From Cordylochernes scorpioides (taxonomy: Eukaryota > Arthropoda > Arachnida > Pseudoscorpiones > Chernetidae): DNA of 64,000 nt. Shown in pieces: positions 54,102 to 64,000 of the stretch. The first letter of the stretch is position 1; each line of letters starts with the position of its first letter. Where the stretch lies: NCBI GenBank assembly GCA_030710605.1, contig CP092865.1, positions 144,011,081 to 144,075,080 of the forward strand. Direction: 5' to 3'. The translations under genes and the position numbers were made by a program. The notes under the pieces are model-generated. The model was not told where the DNA came from and ran no database searches. It saw only the letters and a list, made by a program, of their open reading frames with translations.

Positions 54102-54211
54102 ATATTTGATACACAGTGACTTTTATTGAAGACATACGTGATAATCAAGTGTAAACAAAATTGCCTCTGTATCCTCCAAGACATTTCCTTAAGTTTTGTC
54201 CATGAGTGTAT
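54102..54211. mobile_element. MITE-T right part, separated by the BEL insertion
   Basis: Continues ATATTTGATACACAGTG to GTTTTGTCCATGAGTG-TA, completing the copy interrupted at 47913. Confidence 0.85.
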
Positions 54212-54488
54212 TTTAGAGTCTGATTGATGCCTAGGTTCAGTCCACACCGGTGAAAGAGATGTCACAGATCATTATGGTACTTGATGAGAAGATGAGTTAC
54301 CCGCAATTCTTCTTCGATGCCAATCGTCAAAGATAATATTTCCAGAAGGTAATTCAGAAGTAATCGGGAATTCTAAAATTTTGAATTTTAAAATCAGACA
54401 GCTACATGGATGGACACTTTAAATTTATTCAGATCACGTTGAACTTCCAAGACACAGGTCCATTTTGATTAATCTTACCTAGTAGAGT
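54212..54488. other. Unassigned sequence
   Basis: No feature. Confidence 0.3.
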
Positions 54489-54702
54489 ACACTCATGGAC
54501 AAAACTTAAAGAAGTTGTACCTTTTAGCATGTATATCGGGATTCATACAATAACTCTGTAAGATATTTGATACACAGTTACCTTTATTGAAGACACACGA
54601 GATAACCAAATGTAAACAAAATCGCCTCTGTCTCCTTCAGAAAAATAGATGGTTGGTGACATCAAAATTTGAAACTTCCTTAAGTTTGTCCATGAGTGTA
54701 TA
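54489..54702. mobile_element. MITE-T copy, complete
   Basis: ACACTCATGGACAAAAC to CTTAAGTTTGTCCATGAGTG-TA. Confidence 0.8.
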
Positions 54703-55248
54703 GTTCGACAGATATCCAAGAGAAAAACAAAATATTTCGAAATGAAAATTGATATCTTAACCAAGAAAAATTTAGGACAAGTTTTAATTTATTTGTGACT
54801 GCATTTACCTTCATTAAAAATAAGAAGAAACTTCACAAGTTTCTTTTTTTTTCAAATTGCAGCAAGTTTTCAAGTATTTGATACTTCTACAGGCCAAAGT
54901 GATATTTAAAAAAGGGTAATTTGAATACTACAATAAACAGATATCCATAAAAAAGGTACTTCAAGCTATAGAAGAATGAATTACTTGAATGCTTACATCA
55001 TAATTTGGAAAAAATTAAACGCAAAGCAGAAATTCTGATGAACAAACTTGATTGGATGTCAGCCGACCCAAAGTAGGTCAAGGAAGGAAGAATTACCAGG
55101 TGCTCTCACTCTGCTAGCGACCATCAGGGAACAAACTGACTGAAACAGTTTTTGGCATTTGAATTCATTTCAAACGATAGTCATTCTTCAGCAAGCCATT
55201 CACTGATTTTCACATCAATTAATTTGTGAAAAAATAAAAAGGTCAGGT
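54703..55248. other. Unassigned sequence
   Basis: No feature. Confidence 0.3.
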
Positions 55249-55490
55249 TATTAAAATAAGAACATTAAGCATCCAGGGAAAAGTTTATTTCTAAAATATT
55301 TTTTATTTTAAAATCTTTCAAGTTTTCGGGCAAGAAAACCTTTCTACGGGACAAAATATCTTACATTATTAAAACTTCAATAAATTTCTCCCGTAGAAAG
55401 GCTTTCTTACCCGAAAGCTTGAAAGATTTTTAAATAAAAATTATTTTAAAAGAAACTTTCCCTGGAGGCTTAATGTTCTTATTTTAATAT
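55249..55490. repeat. P3 palindromic element, full
   Basis: Arms AAAATAAGAACATTAAGC and complement; inner CCAGGGAAAAGTTT / AAACTTTCCCTGG, CTTTCAAGTTTTCGGGC / GCCCGAAAGCTTG-like words, and TCTACGGGA / TCCCGTAGA. Confidence 0.8.
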
Positions 55491-55541
55491 TGATTCAAGG
55501 AATTATTTTATCAAAAAGGTCAGGTATTGATATTAAGAATA

Positions 55542-55740
55542 AAGGATGCATATCCTGACTAGGAGCACTTGTGCTTTTTAGATGGCAGAGCGCCAAATGG
55601 GTTGGCCAAATTGGGTTGGCCAAATATCAGGGAACAGACTAAATCAATGTTTAGTTGATTTCTGTTCCACTAGATGATGCTCTTCCATCTAAAAAGCCCA
55701 TATGCTTCTGGTCAGGATATGCCTCCTTTATTTTTATCAA
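55542..55740. repeat. P7 palindromic element
   Basis: CATATCCTGACTAGGAGC to its complement, with TTTTTAGATGGCAGAGC and complement; related to 26617. Confidence 0.75.
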
Positions 55741-55770
55741 TTGATTTAAAACTCCTGAATATTAATTAAA

Positions 55771-56020
55771 TAATTAAAAAGGTTTCTGGAGATGTGAGTT
55801 TCTTTTTGATTTTATTAAAGCAGTCTCGAGCTATCTGATATCTCTGGCCTTCTCTTCAGGAGAACATAATAAACGAAGAAAATGTCATTTGGCATCAGGC
55901 GAAGTTTTATTCGTTTATATATGTTCTCCTGTAGAGAAAAGAGCAGAAATATCCTAAAGCTTGAGACTGCTTTAATAAAAACAAAAATAAACTCATCTCC
56001 AGAAACCTTTTTAATTAATG
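55771..56020. repeat. P4 palindromic element
   Basis: Arms AAAAAGGTTTCTGGAGATG and complement; inner AAAGCAGTCTCGAGC / complement and AGGAGAACATA / complement. The centre includes CTCCTGTAGAGAAAAG. Confidence 0.75.
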
Positions 56021-56186
56021 ATTTTCATTACAGCCGAATCATCTGTAAAATCCATCGAGGTATCTTCAATCAGCCATCATTTCTCTTCAAACTGATACAA
56101 ATAAGGATCTTCTGATATCGTTATATAGCCGTGATAGATCCTTTATTACATAAACATACAGCTTTATTAAGATCACCAGTCTTATA

Positions 56187-56690
56187 CAGATTCACCACAG
56201 TAAGAAAGCATAGATGGAGCTCCTATACTCCAGGCAGCACAGAACCCAACAACAGCCTCCAGGGTCTTATATAGATTCACCACAGTACGAAAGTATAGAT
56301 GGAGCTCCTATACTCCAGGCAGCACAGAACCCAACAACAGCCTCCAGGGTCTTATATAGATTCACCACAGTAAGAAAGCATAGATGGAGCTCCTATACTC
56401 CAGGTAGCACAGAACCCAACAACAGCCTCCAGAGTTTTATACAGATTCACCACAGTAAGAAAGTATAGATGGAGCTCCTATACTCCAGGCAGCACAGAAC
56501 CCAACAACAGCTTCCAGGGTCTTATACAGATTCACCACAGGAAGGAAGCATAGATAGAGCTCCTATACTCCAGGTAGCACAGAACCCAACAACAGCCTCC
56601 AGAGTCTTATACAGATTCACCACAGGAAAAAAGCATAGATAGAGCTCCAGGCAGCACAGAACCCAACAATTGGCTCCAGGTAGAGCCTTT
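56187..56690. repeat. Tandem repeat of about 84 bp x 6
   Basis: Units contain TACAGATTCACCACAG, GATGGAGCTCCTATACTC and CAACAACAGCCTCCAGG. Length a multiple of three keeps a short frame open, but there is no other sign of coding. Confidence 0.85.
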
Positions 56691-56794
56691 TCCAAGTGAA
56701 GCACCAGTAAGAATTCCAATTTTAAACGTCAAAATTGTATTTCTTCCACGGTGGGCGGTGACCCGAAAAGTTTAGGAACCAATGGAGTGAACCA

Positions 56795-56985
56795 TTAGCC
56801 GTAGTTTGAAAGAAGAGGAGAAGGTCTTTATGTCAGAATTTATTGATGTTTAAGTCACTTCACAGGAGAGACCATTTAAACTGGTGCAAGCATCACGCCA
56901 ACTGGACCGTAGAACAATGGGCGACTTTAACAGACGAGTCTAGGTTTTAAGTGATTCAAGAAGATTTTCTAGATCCGGATAGAAA
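56795..56985 (+). pseudogene. Tc1-like transposase fragment
   Basis: One + strand frame reads RRDHLNWCKHHANWTVEQW then TDESRF. In Tc1 transposases the RxxHLxWxxxHxxWTxxxW segment leads to the SDEs(R/K)F motif holding the first catalytic aspartate. The rest of the DDE domain is absent and upstream frames are broken. Confidence 0.65.
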
Positions 56986-58369
56986 AAAAAAACTAGCTAA
57001 ATGTACACGCTCTATCTAAAAGATACTTAAAGTACTTGTCTAGGTAGTGTTTTTATAGTTAAGGAAGACATCTATATATGTTACAGCATAAATTTGCGGA
57101 AGAATGATATTCATGTACCGAAAATGATGCCTCTTCCTTCAAAATGAACATTGAAACAAAGAAACAATACATTTTGGGTTATCGCCTCAATATAAACGTA
57201 GAGCTAGTGATAAAGGATGAGCCACAATACCAGATTTGATATACCACGGTTTCAGGCTCTGGCTCTCATCAACAAAGAGACGGCTTCGATTTCATAACAT
57301 CCAAAAAGAGGAGTTATGAAATCGATCGAGTTGGCCCAAAAGGTGCTTAAACTGGTGAAATGGCTAAGCCGATTTCAGGCTAGAAATCAACATAAAAGTT
57401 GCGGGAGGATATTTATGTACCAAAAGTGGTATTTCTACTTTTATTTATGCATATATCTTTATTTTGAAAATAGAGCAATCCATATTTAATTCATTAGAAT
57501 TAGAATTAGAAACGGTTGGCGTTCAGCCAGCCGAAATATTGGCAAAATAAATATTTTATTAAATCCAATATATGCCTTTTTATTATCTAATATATCTTTA
57601 TATAACGAACATTTTGCTATTAACTATTAAAACTAACTATAATAACTATTTTTTTATCGTGGTCTTTCTTCTTATTTTTTTTTTTTTAATAAAACGATAA
57701 TCTCCTTATTGAGAGGTCCTGGGTCATCACAGTGGTAAACACTCTCAGCGGTTTCGACATTTCAACCCACTACACCGCTCAAATATTATATTGAGATAAT
57801 GCGTTTACATACCCGATAGTCTAGAAGAATTCTTGGTTAAGATATTTAACTAATCTCTGGTCAAAAAAATTGAAGGAGTAGAAATATATTTACATATTTG
57901 CAACAAGCATATTGCTCTTCCGCAAAAAATAAAAAATAAAATCACAAAGAGCCAGTTAGGAACAAATCAAAAAGACCAGGCCCTCCCAATATTTTTAGAA
58001 CACAGTAAAGAAAGTAGAATGTCGTTTTATTAAAAATAAAATGCGCTAAACAGTTTTATTACGTACCTACAGATGGCGCGCTAATGCCTTACGTTTAATC
58101 TTCGGTCTCTTTCTCTCCCAAGACATTGTATATTCGGGACATGTCATTGCCCCGAGGTATATGGCCAGGTTGTGAGACCACACGACCTGCCTCTATAGGC
58201 TGCACTTTGTAATGGTGATGGATATTTTCTCTTCTTCGCAGAGAAAGAAAGCTATAGATGCTATAGGGGCGGGTATAGTCTACACGGAGGGGGTGTTACT
58301 TTCTTCTGACCTTATAGATAATGTCTGACATTCCCTAATGATATACAATAATGGATAAAGCATAAGAAA
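56986..58369. other. AT-rich sequence with foldback fragments
   Basis: 57270-57345 has TTCGATTTCATAAC inverted around a short loop. 57505-57600 is a P8 half copy (AGCCGAAATATTGG to ATATATGCC). 57975-58090 is a P5 fragment with CAGATGGCGCGC. No gene. Confidence 0.4.
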
Positions 58370-58545
58370 GTTAAAAATACCGGTCGTCTGTGATTTTGAA
58401 GGAAAGAGAGTAAATTTTGTCCACACTTCGTGATCTTGTGTATCTTCAATAAAGCTCACTGTAATATCTTTCAGAGTTATTATCTGAATCCCGATATACA
58501 TGCTAAACGATACAACTTCCTTAAATTTAGTCTATGAATGGATAT
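58370..58545. mobile_element. MITE-T copy, inverted, decayed
   Basis: Complement of the MITE-T body (ATCTTCAATAAAGC, CCCGATATACATGC) ending TTAGTCTATGAATG. Confidence 0.65.
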
Positions 58546-58775
58546 GTGGTGTTGAGAGAACCAATCAAGGTTTCAGGAAAATGTGTTACGATAATTTCAC
58601 ACTTACAGGTGACCGTTTTAGATACGTCGTAGGTTTTTAAAAAAGAAGAGAGTTCACAATAAAAGGTACCAGCTATCAATAAGAAATATACAGGAGGAAG
58701 CCAAGAAGTCTTCAAGAAATAGACAGAGTATATACAATATATATGTACAAGAAGAATTATAAGTGAAAAAAAGTC

Positions 58776-59135
58776 GACAAGAAGTATATGAATATGCAAC
58801 AAAGCCAACAAGAAGTATATGAGATATGCAACAAAGTCAACAAGAAGTATATGAGATATGCAACAAAGTCAACAAGTATACGAGATATGCAACAAAGTCA
58901 ACAAGAAGTATATGAGATATGCAACAAAGTCAACAAGTATATGAGATATGCAACAAAGTCAACAAGAAGTATATGAGATATGCAACAAGTCAACAAGAAG
59001 TATATGAGATATGCAACAAAGTCAACAAGAAGTATATTAGATATGCAACAAAGTCAACACGAAGTATATGAGATATGCAACAAAGTCAACAAGAGGTATA
59101 TGAGATATGCAACAAAGTCAACAAGAAGTATATGT
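58776..59135. repeat. Tandem repeat of about 32 bp x 11
   Basis: Unit words CAACAAGAAGTATATG and AGATATGCAACAAAGT, with a few shortened units. Confidence 0.85.
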
Positions 59136-60315
59136 TTAAGAAATTGAATATATATATATATAATAGAGAGACAAGAAGCTCAGATGACGCAGAGCATGTA
59201 CAAATAATTTTATCATTTAGAATCAAAGAAGCTTCACACACCTGCCATGGGCCAGAATTCCGTGCGAGGCGCCAAGATCAGTTTCCAATGGTAAGATATA
59301 TCCAAACTAATTTATTGAACAAATAAGCAATATTAATAAAGTTGAGCCTGGATCAAATATGTTATTACTCCGCTATTTTGACGAGGCTTATTTCCTATTT
59401 TCTTCTAGCAGTAGATCTCTAAGAAGCTTTTTTTCCCCACTGATATATATGAGAATTGATCCCTTTTAAAATGAAAAGTGTTTCTAGTTTTAAAAAGGTC
59501 TAATTATCCTACACACCAGCGGATAGAAGTTTCTAGAGAAAATGTTTATAGAAGATCAATCAATCAACCTTGTCGAAATGACGGAAGATATTGATGAAAT
59601 ATATAGTTTGTCACATTAGTAATGAATATTACTATATTCTATATTTCTCTGACATATATGTAAATGTGAGAAATATCTTGGAGAGATAGGAGCATGCGAG
59701 ACCTCAAAATATAATGAAATATAAACAAAGAAGTTAATGAATAATGTAAGAAACTATTTACCAAAGAGATAAAAAAAGGAAAGTGATGTTTTTGTAAATG
59801 TGTTTATCTTTCATTGTATTTAAAATACCCACGCGCCGCACGTTCGACGCGATTTTAAATATCAGATCTTCCACTAAATGGAAAAACACCATTGTAGGAT
59901 GTTTTCCTTGACAAAGGTCAACAGCAGGTCGCTGAGACAAAAGAAGAAAGGATATGAAAGGGATTCATTAATACTAATTTAAGACATTTAAAACATTTTA
60001 ATTCTTATTATAAAATAAATGAAGCTTCCAGGGTTAAGTTTCTTGTGCAACTTTTTATTTTCAAGCTTTAGGACTTATCAGTCCTTCAACAGGATTATCA
60101 CTTTAACAATTCAATAATAAATTCATTTTTTATATACACGTTATTATATACATATTTTAAATACCTACTATATACTGGGAGAAAAATACACTACATTATT
60201 TCTGTTTGAAAATCAAAATATTTTGAAAATGTACGTGCGTGGTGGATGAATGATACGTGCTGGTTGAATGATATCTCGAGACTTCAAATTTAATTTTATA
60301 AATTCGTGAACTATT
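59136..60315. other. AT-rich sequence
   Basis: 60005-60110 has P3-like words (AAGCTTCCAGGG, CCTTCAACAGG). No gene recognised. Confidence 0.35.
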
Positions 60316-60672
60316 GTGTTATATATAGAAGAGACCGGCCATGGTTACATTCAGGCAGACCTTGCAACGGTATCGAAAGAAGACCCAACTTGCCCCCACT
60401 GCCAAGATGAAGACCAAACCGTAGACCACCTCCTCTTCACTTGCCCAACCTTCCAATACCAAAGATTCCAGACAGCCACTCTCCTAGGTATCACCAACAT
60501 ATGTCCAGCATCCCTAGAAAATATCCCAAGAAAGAAATCTGCCTGGCGACACCTATTAATTGGACTTCCACTGGCATTGTATATAAATCCAAGAAGACTT
60601 AGGTCAGAAGGACATCCCGGGTAGTTGGCGACTTCTGTACGCTCCAGGAACCTGGGTTTTACTTAAATAAAT
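60316..60672 (+). pseudogene. Non-LTR retrotransposon pol C-terminus (zinc-knuckle end)
   Basis: An open frame reads TGHGYIQADLATVSKED, then CPHCQDEDQTVDHLLFTC and RKKSAWRHLLIG. The CPHC-x8-H-x4-C spacing before the end of pol is typical of Jockey/R1-type non-LTR elements. It finishes in TAAATAAATAATAAT, a likely 3' tail. Everything upstream, including RT, is missing, the usual 5' truncation. Confidence 0.7.
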
Positions 60673-61195
60673 AATAATATAGAAGAGTGCCTACATTTAA
60701 TCCTTGGTTTCTCTCCTGTTGAAGGGCGTTCATGGCCGAAAGCTAGAGATTTATGAAGTAAAATGTTTTAAAAGTAACTTATCCCTGGAAACTATATTTT
60801 CACCTTAATGGGAAATAAGGAAAGACAAACTTCAGGATGACACAGCAATAAATGATAAACAAAAGATAAGCAATGAGGGAAGTTTACAGAGTAGCAAAAT
60901 TTAAACATAAAAATGATACTCTGTTAATAAAATAATAAATAATTTGTTACAATATTGATACAAGGGGTTATTTTATTGAACTAATTTAAGAAATAGACTT
61001 TTATTGTTCTCTACTTAGTAATACAAATTGAAAGTTTAGCGATTAAAAGAAAGAAACAAACAGCAGATATTTTCATGGCAATGAAGACAATGATGATAAG
61101 GATCAACGATAGTAAACGTCTCTAGGAACTTCACCATCTAACAGGCCGCTGGCAATTCTCTCTTTGGCACATTCTCTTATATAAACGACAAAGTA
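60673..61195. other. P3 half copy and unassigned sequence
   Basis: 60710-60800 has CTGTTGAAGGGCG, GGCCGAAAGCTAG and TATCCCTGGAAAC, the P3 grammar. The rest is AT-rich. Confidence 0.45.
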
Positions 61196-61553
61196 GTGAA
61201 CCGCCTTTGTCGGTCCCAAGCCCGGATGAAAAAGGAGGAGGGGGAGCAGTAACAAGCTCACTAAAAAAACCTGGGTTCAGCTGGCCCGGCTGATAGTACC
61301 CTGTAAGGGCTCCTAATCCAGGGATACAGGATGAGCCACGTTTGTACTCCATGTTAGGAGCAGCTGCACATGGCGTCTGTTCCTCATGTCAGAGGCGGCC
61401 ATTTCTTTTGGAGCTAAGTCGGCCTGCCACTGAGTAGTTCTCCAAGTCTTAATGACAAAGGCATTCTACTTCACCCAGTCATGATGGTTGTCAAACAGAC
61501 ACCATCAAGGGTCACAACTTGATACCCTAATATGATTGAGTGGAGACAAGAAA
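61196..61553 (-). repeat. R380 repeat, near full length, minus strand
   Basis: Complement of the unit at 1318, from GGTCCCAAGCCCGG to GATTGAGTGGAGA. Confidence 0.8.
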
Positions 61554-61642
61554 GAAGTAGCAATAGGGAGTTCGAAGATGTGTTTATTGCTTTGTTGTAT
61601 ATTCATCACAGACTTTTGGATATCACAAACCTTTCTACTAGT

Positions 61643-61822
61643 ACAGTAGAACCTCCCTGCAAAGGAAGTCTAATTGCAGAGCCAATATGTCCTTTAGGGA
61701 GAGGTGTCCTTTTACTGGAGAATTGCTAAATGGTAAAAATGTAATTTTAAAAATGAAAACTGTCCTTTGTAGAGAGATGTCCTCTAGAGCGAGTATCTTT
61801 TCAAGGAGGTTCTACTGTATAT
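61643..61822. mobile_element. MITE-G copy
   Basis: TA-CAGTAGAACCTCCCTGC to GGAGGTTCTACTG-TA. Confidence 0.8.
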
Positions 61823-62488
61823 GAGGTCCTGTAGAAAGGTTTGTGATACCTGAAAGCTTGAAATGAATATACAATAAAACAAGAAACTCACCCTCGGAAA
61901 CCGTTCTGTTTAATATTTATATGTATTACTGAGTATTCTACTTTTACGAAAGTAGAAATATGTGGAGAATGGAATTAATCAACTCATTTTTTTTTCAATA
62001 TATGCAATGAACTTATACAATTAGTAGGCTGAAGATGAAAAAGGATTGGAATGAGGCTTGGCTCATTAATGGTGAACTTTCCCAGCGATTTTGCCAATTT
62101 AATCTACCAGCTCGATACAACGATTGTACTATTCATTATGCTTATAGTGTCTGTACTTGAAGTACTCTTGTGTTGGTGTTTAACGAAATTATGTACAAAG
62201 GCTTCTGTAATTTTATAAATTTCCCAAATTTTATCTTCAGTTCACTAATTGTAGAAATTCGTCCATACATTAAAAAGTGTTGAGCAATTCCATTCTCGAT
62301 AAAACAGAGCGTGCTATGTAGTTAGAGTTGAAATATCTACCTATACACACACTTTGTTCTTCCGTTCCGAATTTGATATGAGGCTATGTTTATAGATTGG
62401 CCCAATACCTGTTTATGGGCAAAATGAAGTTCTACTGGATATGGCATCAGACACAAACTGTGATTTTTTGGTGAATCTAAATATATAT
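61823..62488. other. Unassigned sequence
   Basis: 61835-61910 has CCTGTAGAAAGG and CCTGAAAGCTTG, again the P3 type of grammar. Confidence 0.35.
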
Positions 62489-62768
62489 TATTATCCCTAG
62501 TTCGCATGGTACAGGCCATGGTAATCAGAGTGAGTGGAAGTTGGCGACTGTTTTTATTGTAAGTGCACCACATGTCTACACATGTGAAAATCAGTTTGGC
62601 ATTTGCTCTACAAGGGTGCCAGAGCTCCGTTTTTTACTTGCACTAGCTGGTGAGGTTGGACTTTTTCAAGGATCGGTGACCATTGGAGAAATTTTAAAAT
62701 TAGAAAAAAAGTGCCCAATGTGGAATTCGATCCCGGGTCGTAGCAACCAAAGGTTTAGACCCCTCGTT
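62489..62768 (-). mobile_element. tRNA-derived SINE, minus strand
   Basis: 3' end ATTATCCCTAGTTCGC to a head whose B-box complement is GGAATTCGATCCCGGG. Confidence 0.75.
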
Positions 62769-63729
62769 CAGCTCAAGAAGACCATTAAACAAGGAATTCT
62801 GTGCGGAACAAAGAAGTGGCGGGACACAGCGAGGAAGGAATTCCGCCGACGCCTATGTATCCTAGGCAAACAAGAAGTGCAGGGTTTGTGTGATCTGGAC
62901 GGGAACAATGGTCCTTTGTTGGGTCAGCTTCGCGGCCAAGTGGGATGCAGCCACAGAACATAGCACCTTCATTTTAATTAGTTTTTTTTTTTTATTAATT
63001 TGCCCACACACTCGCACTGGATGGAATCAAACACGCGGTTGATATGCTACGTATGGTACAAAGTATCCAAGCTTCTGGCAAATCTCTTCTTATTTTTCTT
63101 ATCTCCACTCAATCATATCAGGATATTAATTCTGTAGAGCTTGATATTTTGGATGGTGTCCGCTGGGGATGAGTAGAGCTGATTATAGGATGAACCAATA
63201 CAGTCAATGATGTGGTTTGAAGTTGCAGAATTATACTTAGTACATAGTGGGAAAACCTTGGACCATTCTGGAAAATCATTGTCCATAGATGACCAGAGGC
63301 AAATCTTAATCGAAATGAAAAAGAAATGATTGTATGCATGTTCCGCCATTTCCCTATAATACCAGGCCTATTCGGATAAAACACAGCTTCAATATAGAGT
63401 TATGTCTGGAAGGATTTTGTCAGTTTTTTTTTAATATACTTTTCATATATATGTATAGATATTGTGCGTTATTGCCTTATTAAATAAAAATTAGCATTAA
63501 ATATTTGATCGCATATTTTATTCGAACAGTTAGGAATTCATTTTAAAACCAGAAAATAAATCATTTGTGACGTAAAGCTGCTAAGTTTGAATAATTGTTG
63601 ATTGTACTTCCAACTGTACTTTACAATTGACAATTGAAATAACTTTATTGACATATTGTCCATACATGCAAAAGTGCACAGTCTTCACTATTTAAAAAAA
63701 TAATAATAAATATATCCTTGTATATATAT
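62769..63729. other. GC-rich patch, R380 fragment and AT-rich sequence
   Basis: 62769-62961 is GC-rich and open on both strands (for example LKKTIKQGILCGTKKW on the +), but not recognised. 63089-63172 is an R380 5' fragment. The remainder shows nothing. Confidence 0.3.
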
Positions 63730-63892
63730 ACAGTTAAACCTGTCTATAGCGCCCCCTCTTGGGACTCACCAAAAAAGGGTGCTGCAGGTCACTTTTAATT
63801 TAAAATGTTTACATTTTAATGTTTAAAATAGGGCGCTATAGAGAGGAAGGCGCTATTTAGAGGGAGCGGTATAGACAGGTTTAACTGTATAT
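63730..63892. mobile_element. MITE-S copy
   Basis: TA-CAGTTAAACCTGTCTATAG to ATAGACAGGTTTAACTG-TA. Confidence 0.8.
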
Positions 63893-63915
63893 GCATGATA
63901 CTATGTACAAAGAAC

Positions 63916-64000
63916 ATGACGTCTCTGCCACCGCTGCAGAGTTTGGTGGAGAATCGCCAGCGGGTCTCCAGCGACACCACGTATTTCGCGAGCTACGAAG
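63916..64000 (+). CDS. Start of a gene cut by the window end (possibly PRMT-like)
   Basis: From ATG 63916 a GC-rich frame reads MTSLPPLQSLVENRQ then SSDTTYFASYE and leaves the window. A short leader followed by D-x-x-YF-x-SYE resembles the start of the catalytic core of protein arginine methyltransferases (YF-x-SY before a conserved H-x-x-ML motif), but 28 residues cannot prove this. The exon begins only 24 bases after a MITE; it could also be an internal exon with acceptor near 63912. Confidence 0.4.
   Translation, partial: MTSLPPLQSLVENRQRVSSDTTYFASYE

Noticed and set aside
58776-59140. Possible CRISPR-like array
   Set aside because: Direct repeats of 32 bp without distinct spacers, in a eukaryotic setting; it is a simple tandem repeat.
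62769-62961. Coding exon after the SINE at 62.5 kb
   Set aside because: GC-rich and open on both strands, but no family match, and the apparent acceptor belongs to the SINE border.

Overview
The window is animal nuclear DNA: AT-rich, intron-bearing, and packed with nested mobile elements. Nothing looks bacterial; there are no operons, ribosome-binding sites or CRISPR arrays. The BEL/Pao retrotransposon, RTE/Jockey-like, Tc1-like and Helitron remnants, U6 copies and an USH1G-type ankyrin exon point to an invertebrate metazoan. A chelicerate or other arthropod is my best guess, but the sequence does not settle it.

Host genes are few and scattered. (1) A + strand gene ends at about 19.4 kb. Exons at 7232-7346, 14487-14735, 18597-18673 and 19242-19388 have compatible splice phases and end in a basic, nuclear-type C-terminus; I do not recognise the protein. 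(2) The first coding exon of a Usher-syndrome 1G (SANS)/ANKS4B-type ankyrin gene lies at 27319-27476 (+). Its second exon was not found, so its intron may be very long. (3) A new + strand exon starts at 63916 and runs off the window. (4) Two U6 snRNA-like copies face away from each other at about 46.0-46.7 kb.

The rest is repeats. 0-27 kb: introns and flanks of gene 1, filled with a palindromic family (called P1 here) whose copies have 9-13 bp target duplications, pogo/Tigger-like and mariner-like MITEs, a tRNA-derived SINE, a 380-bp repeat, non-LTR fossils, and a 1.75-kb TIR element carrying a broken copy of a gene family of unknown function (21.9-23.7 kb). 27-47 kb: USH1G intron or downstream sequence with non-autonomous Helitrons, foldback elements (one with a tRNA-like cloverleaf at its apex), and several minisatellites. 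47.9-54.1 kb: a very young BEL/Pao element with near-identical 975-bp LTRs. It sits inside a mariner-like MITE, has a 5-bp target duplication and lacks protease and the reverse-transcriptase core. 54-64 kb: more palindromes, minisatellites, a Tc1 transposase fragment, a non-LTR 3' end and the final exon.

A theme across the window is a set of unrelated palindromic families, several sharing a short motif grammar (CTGAAGA or CTGTNGAAG, a hairpin, then GAAA) that recalls Penelope-like retroelement termini and, for P1, a hammerhead-ribozyme core. All positions were read by eye; no alignment or database search was run.
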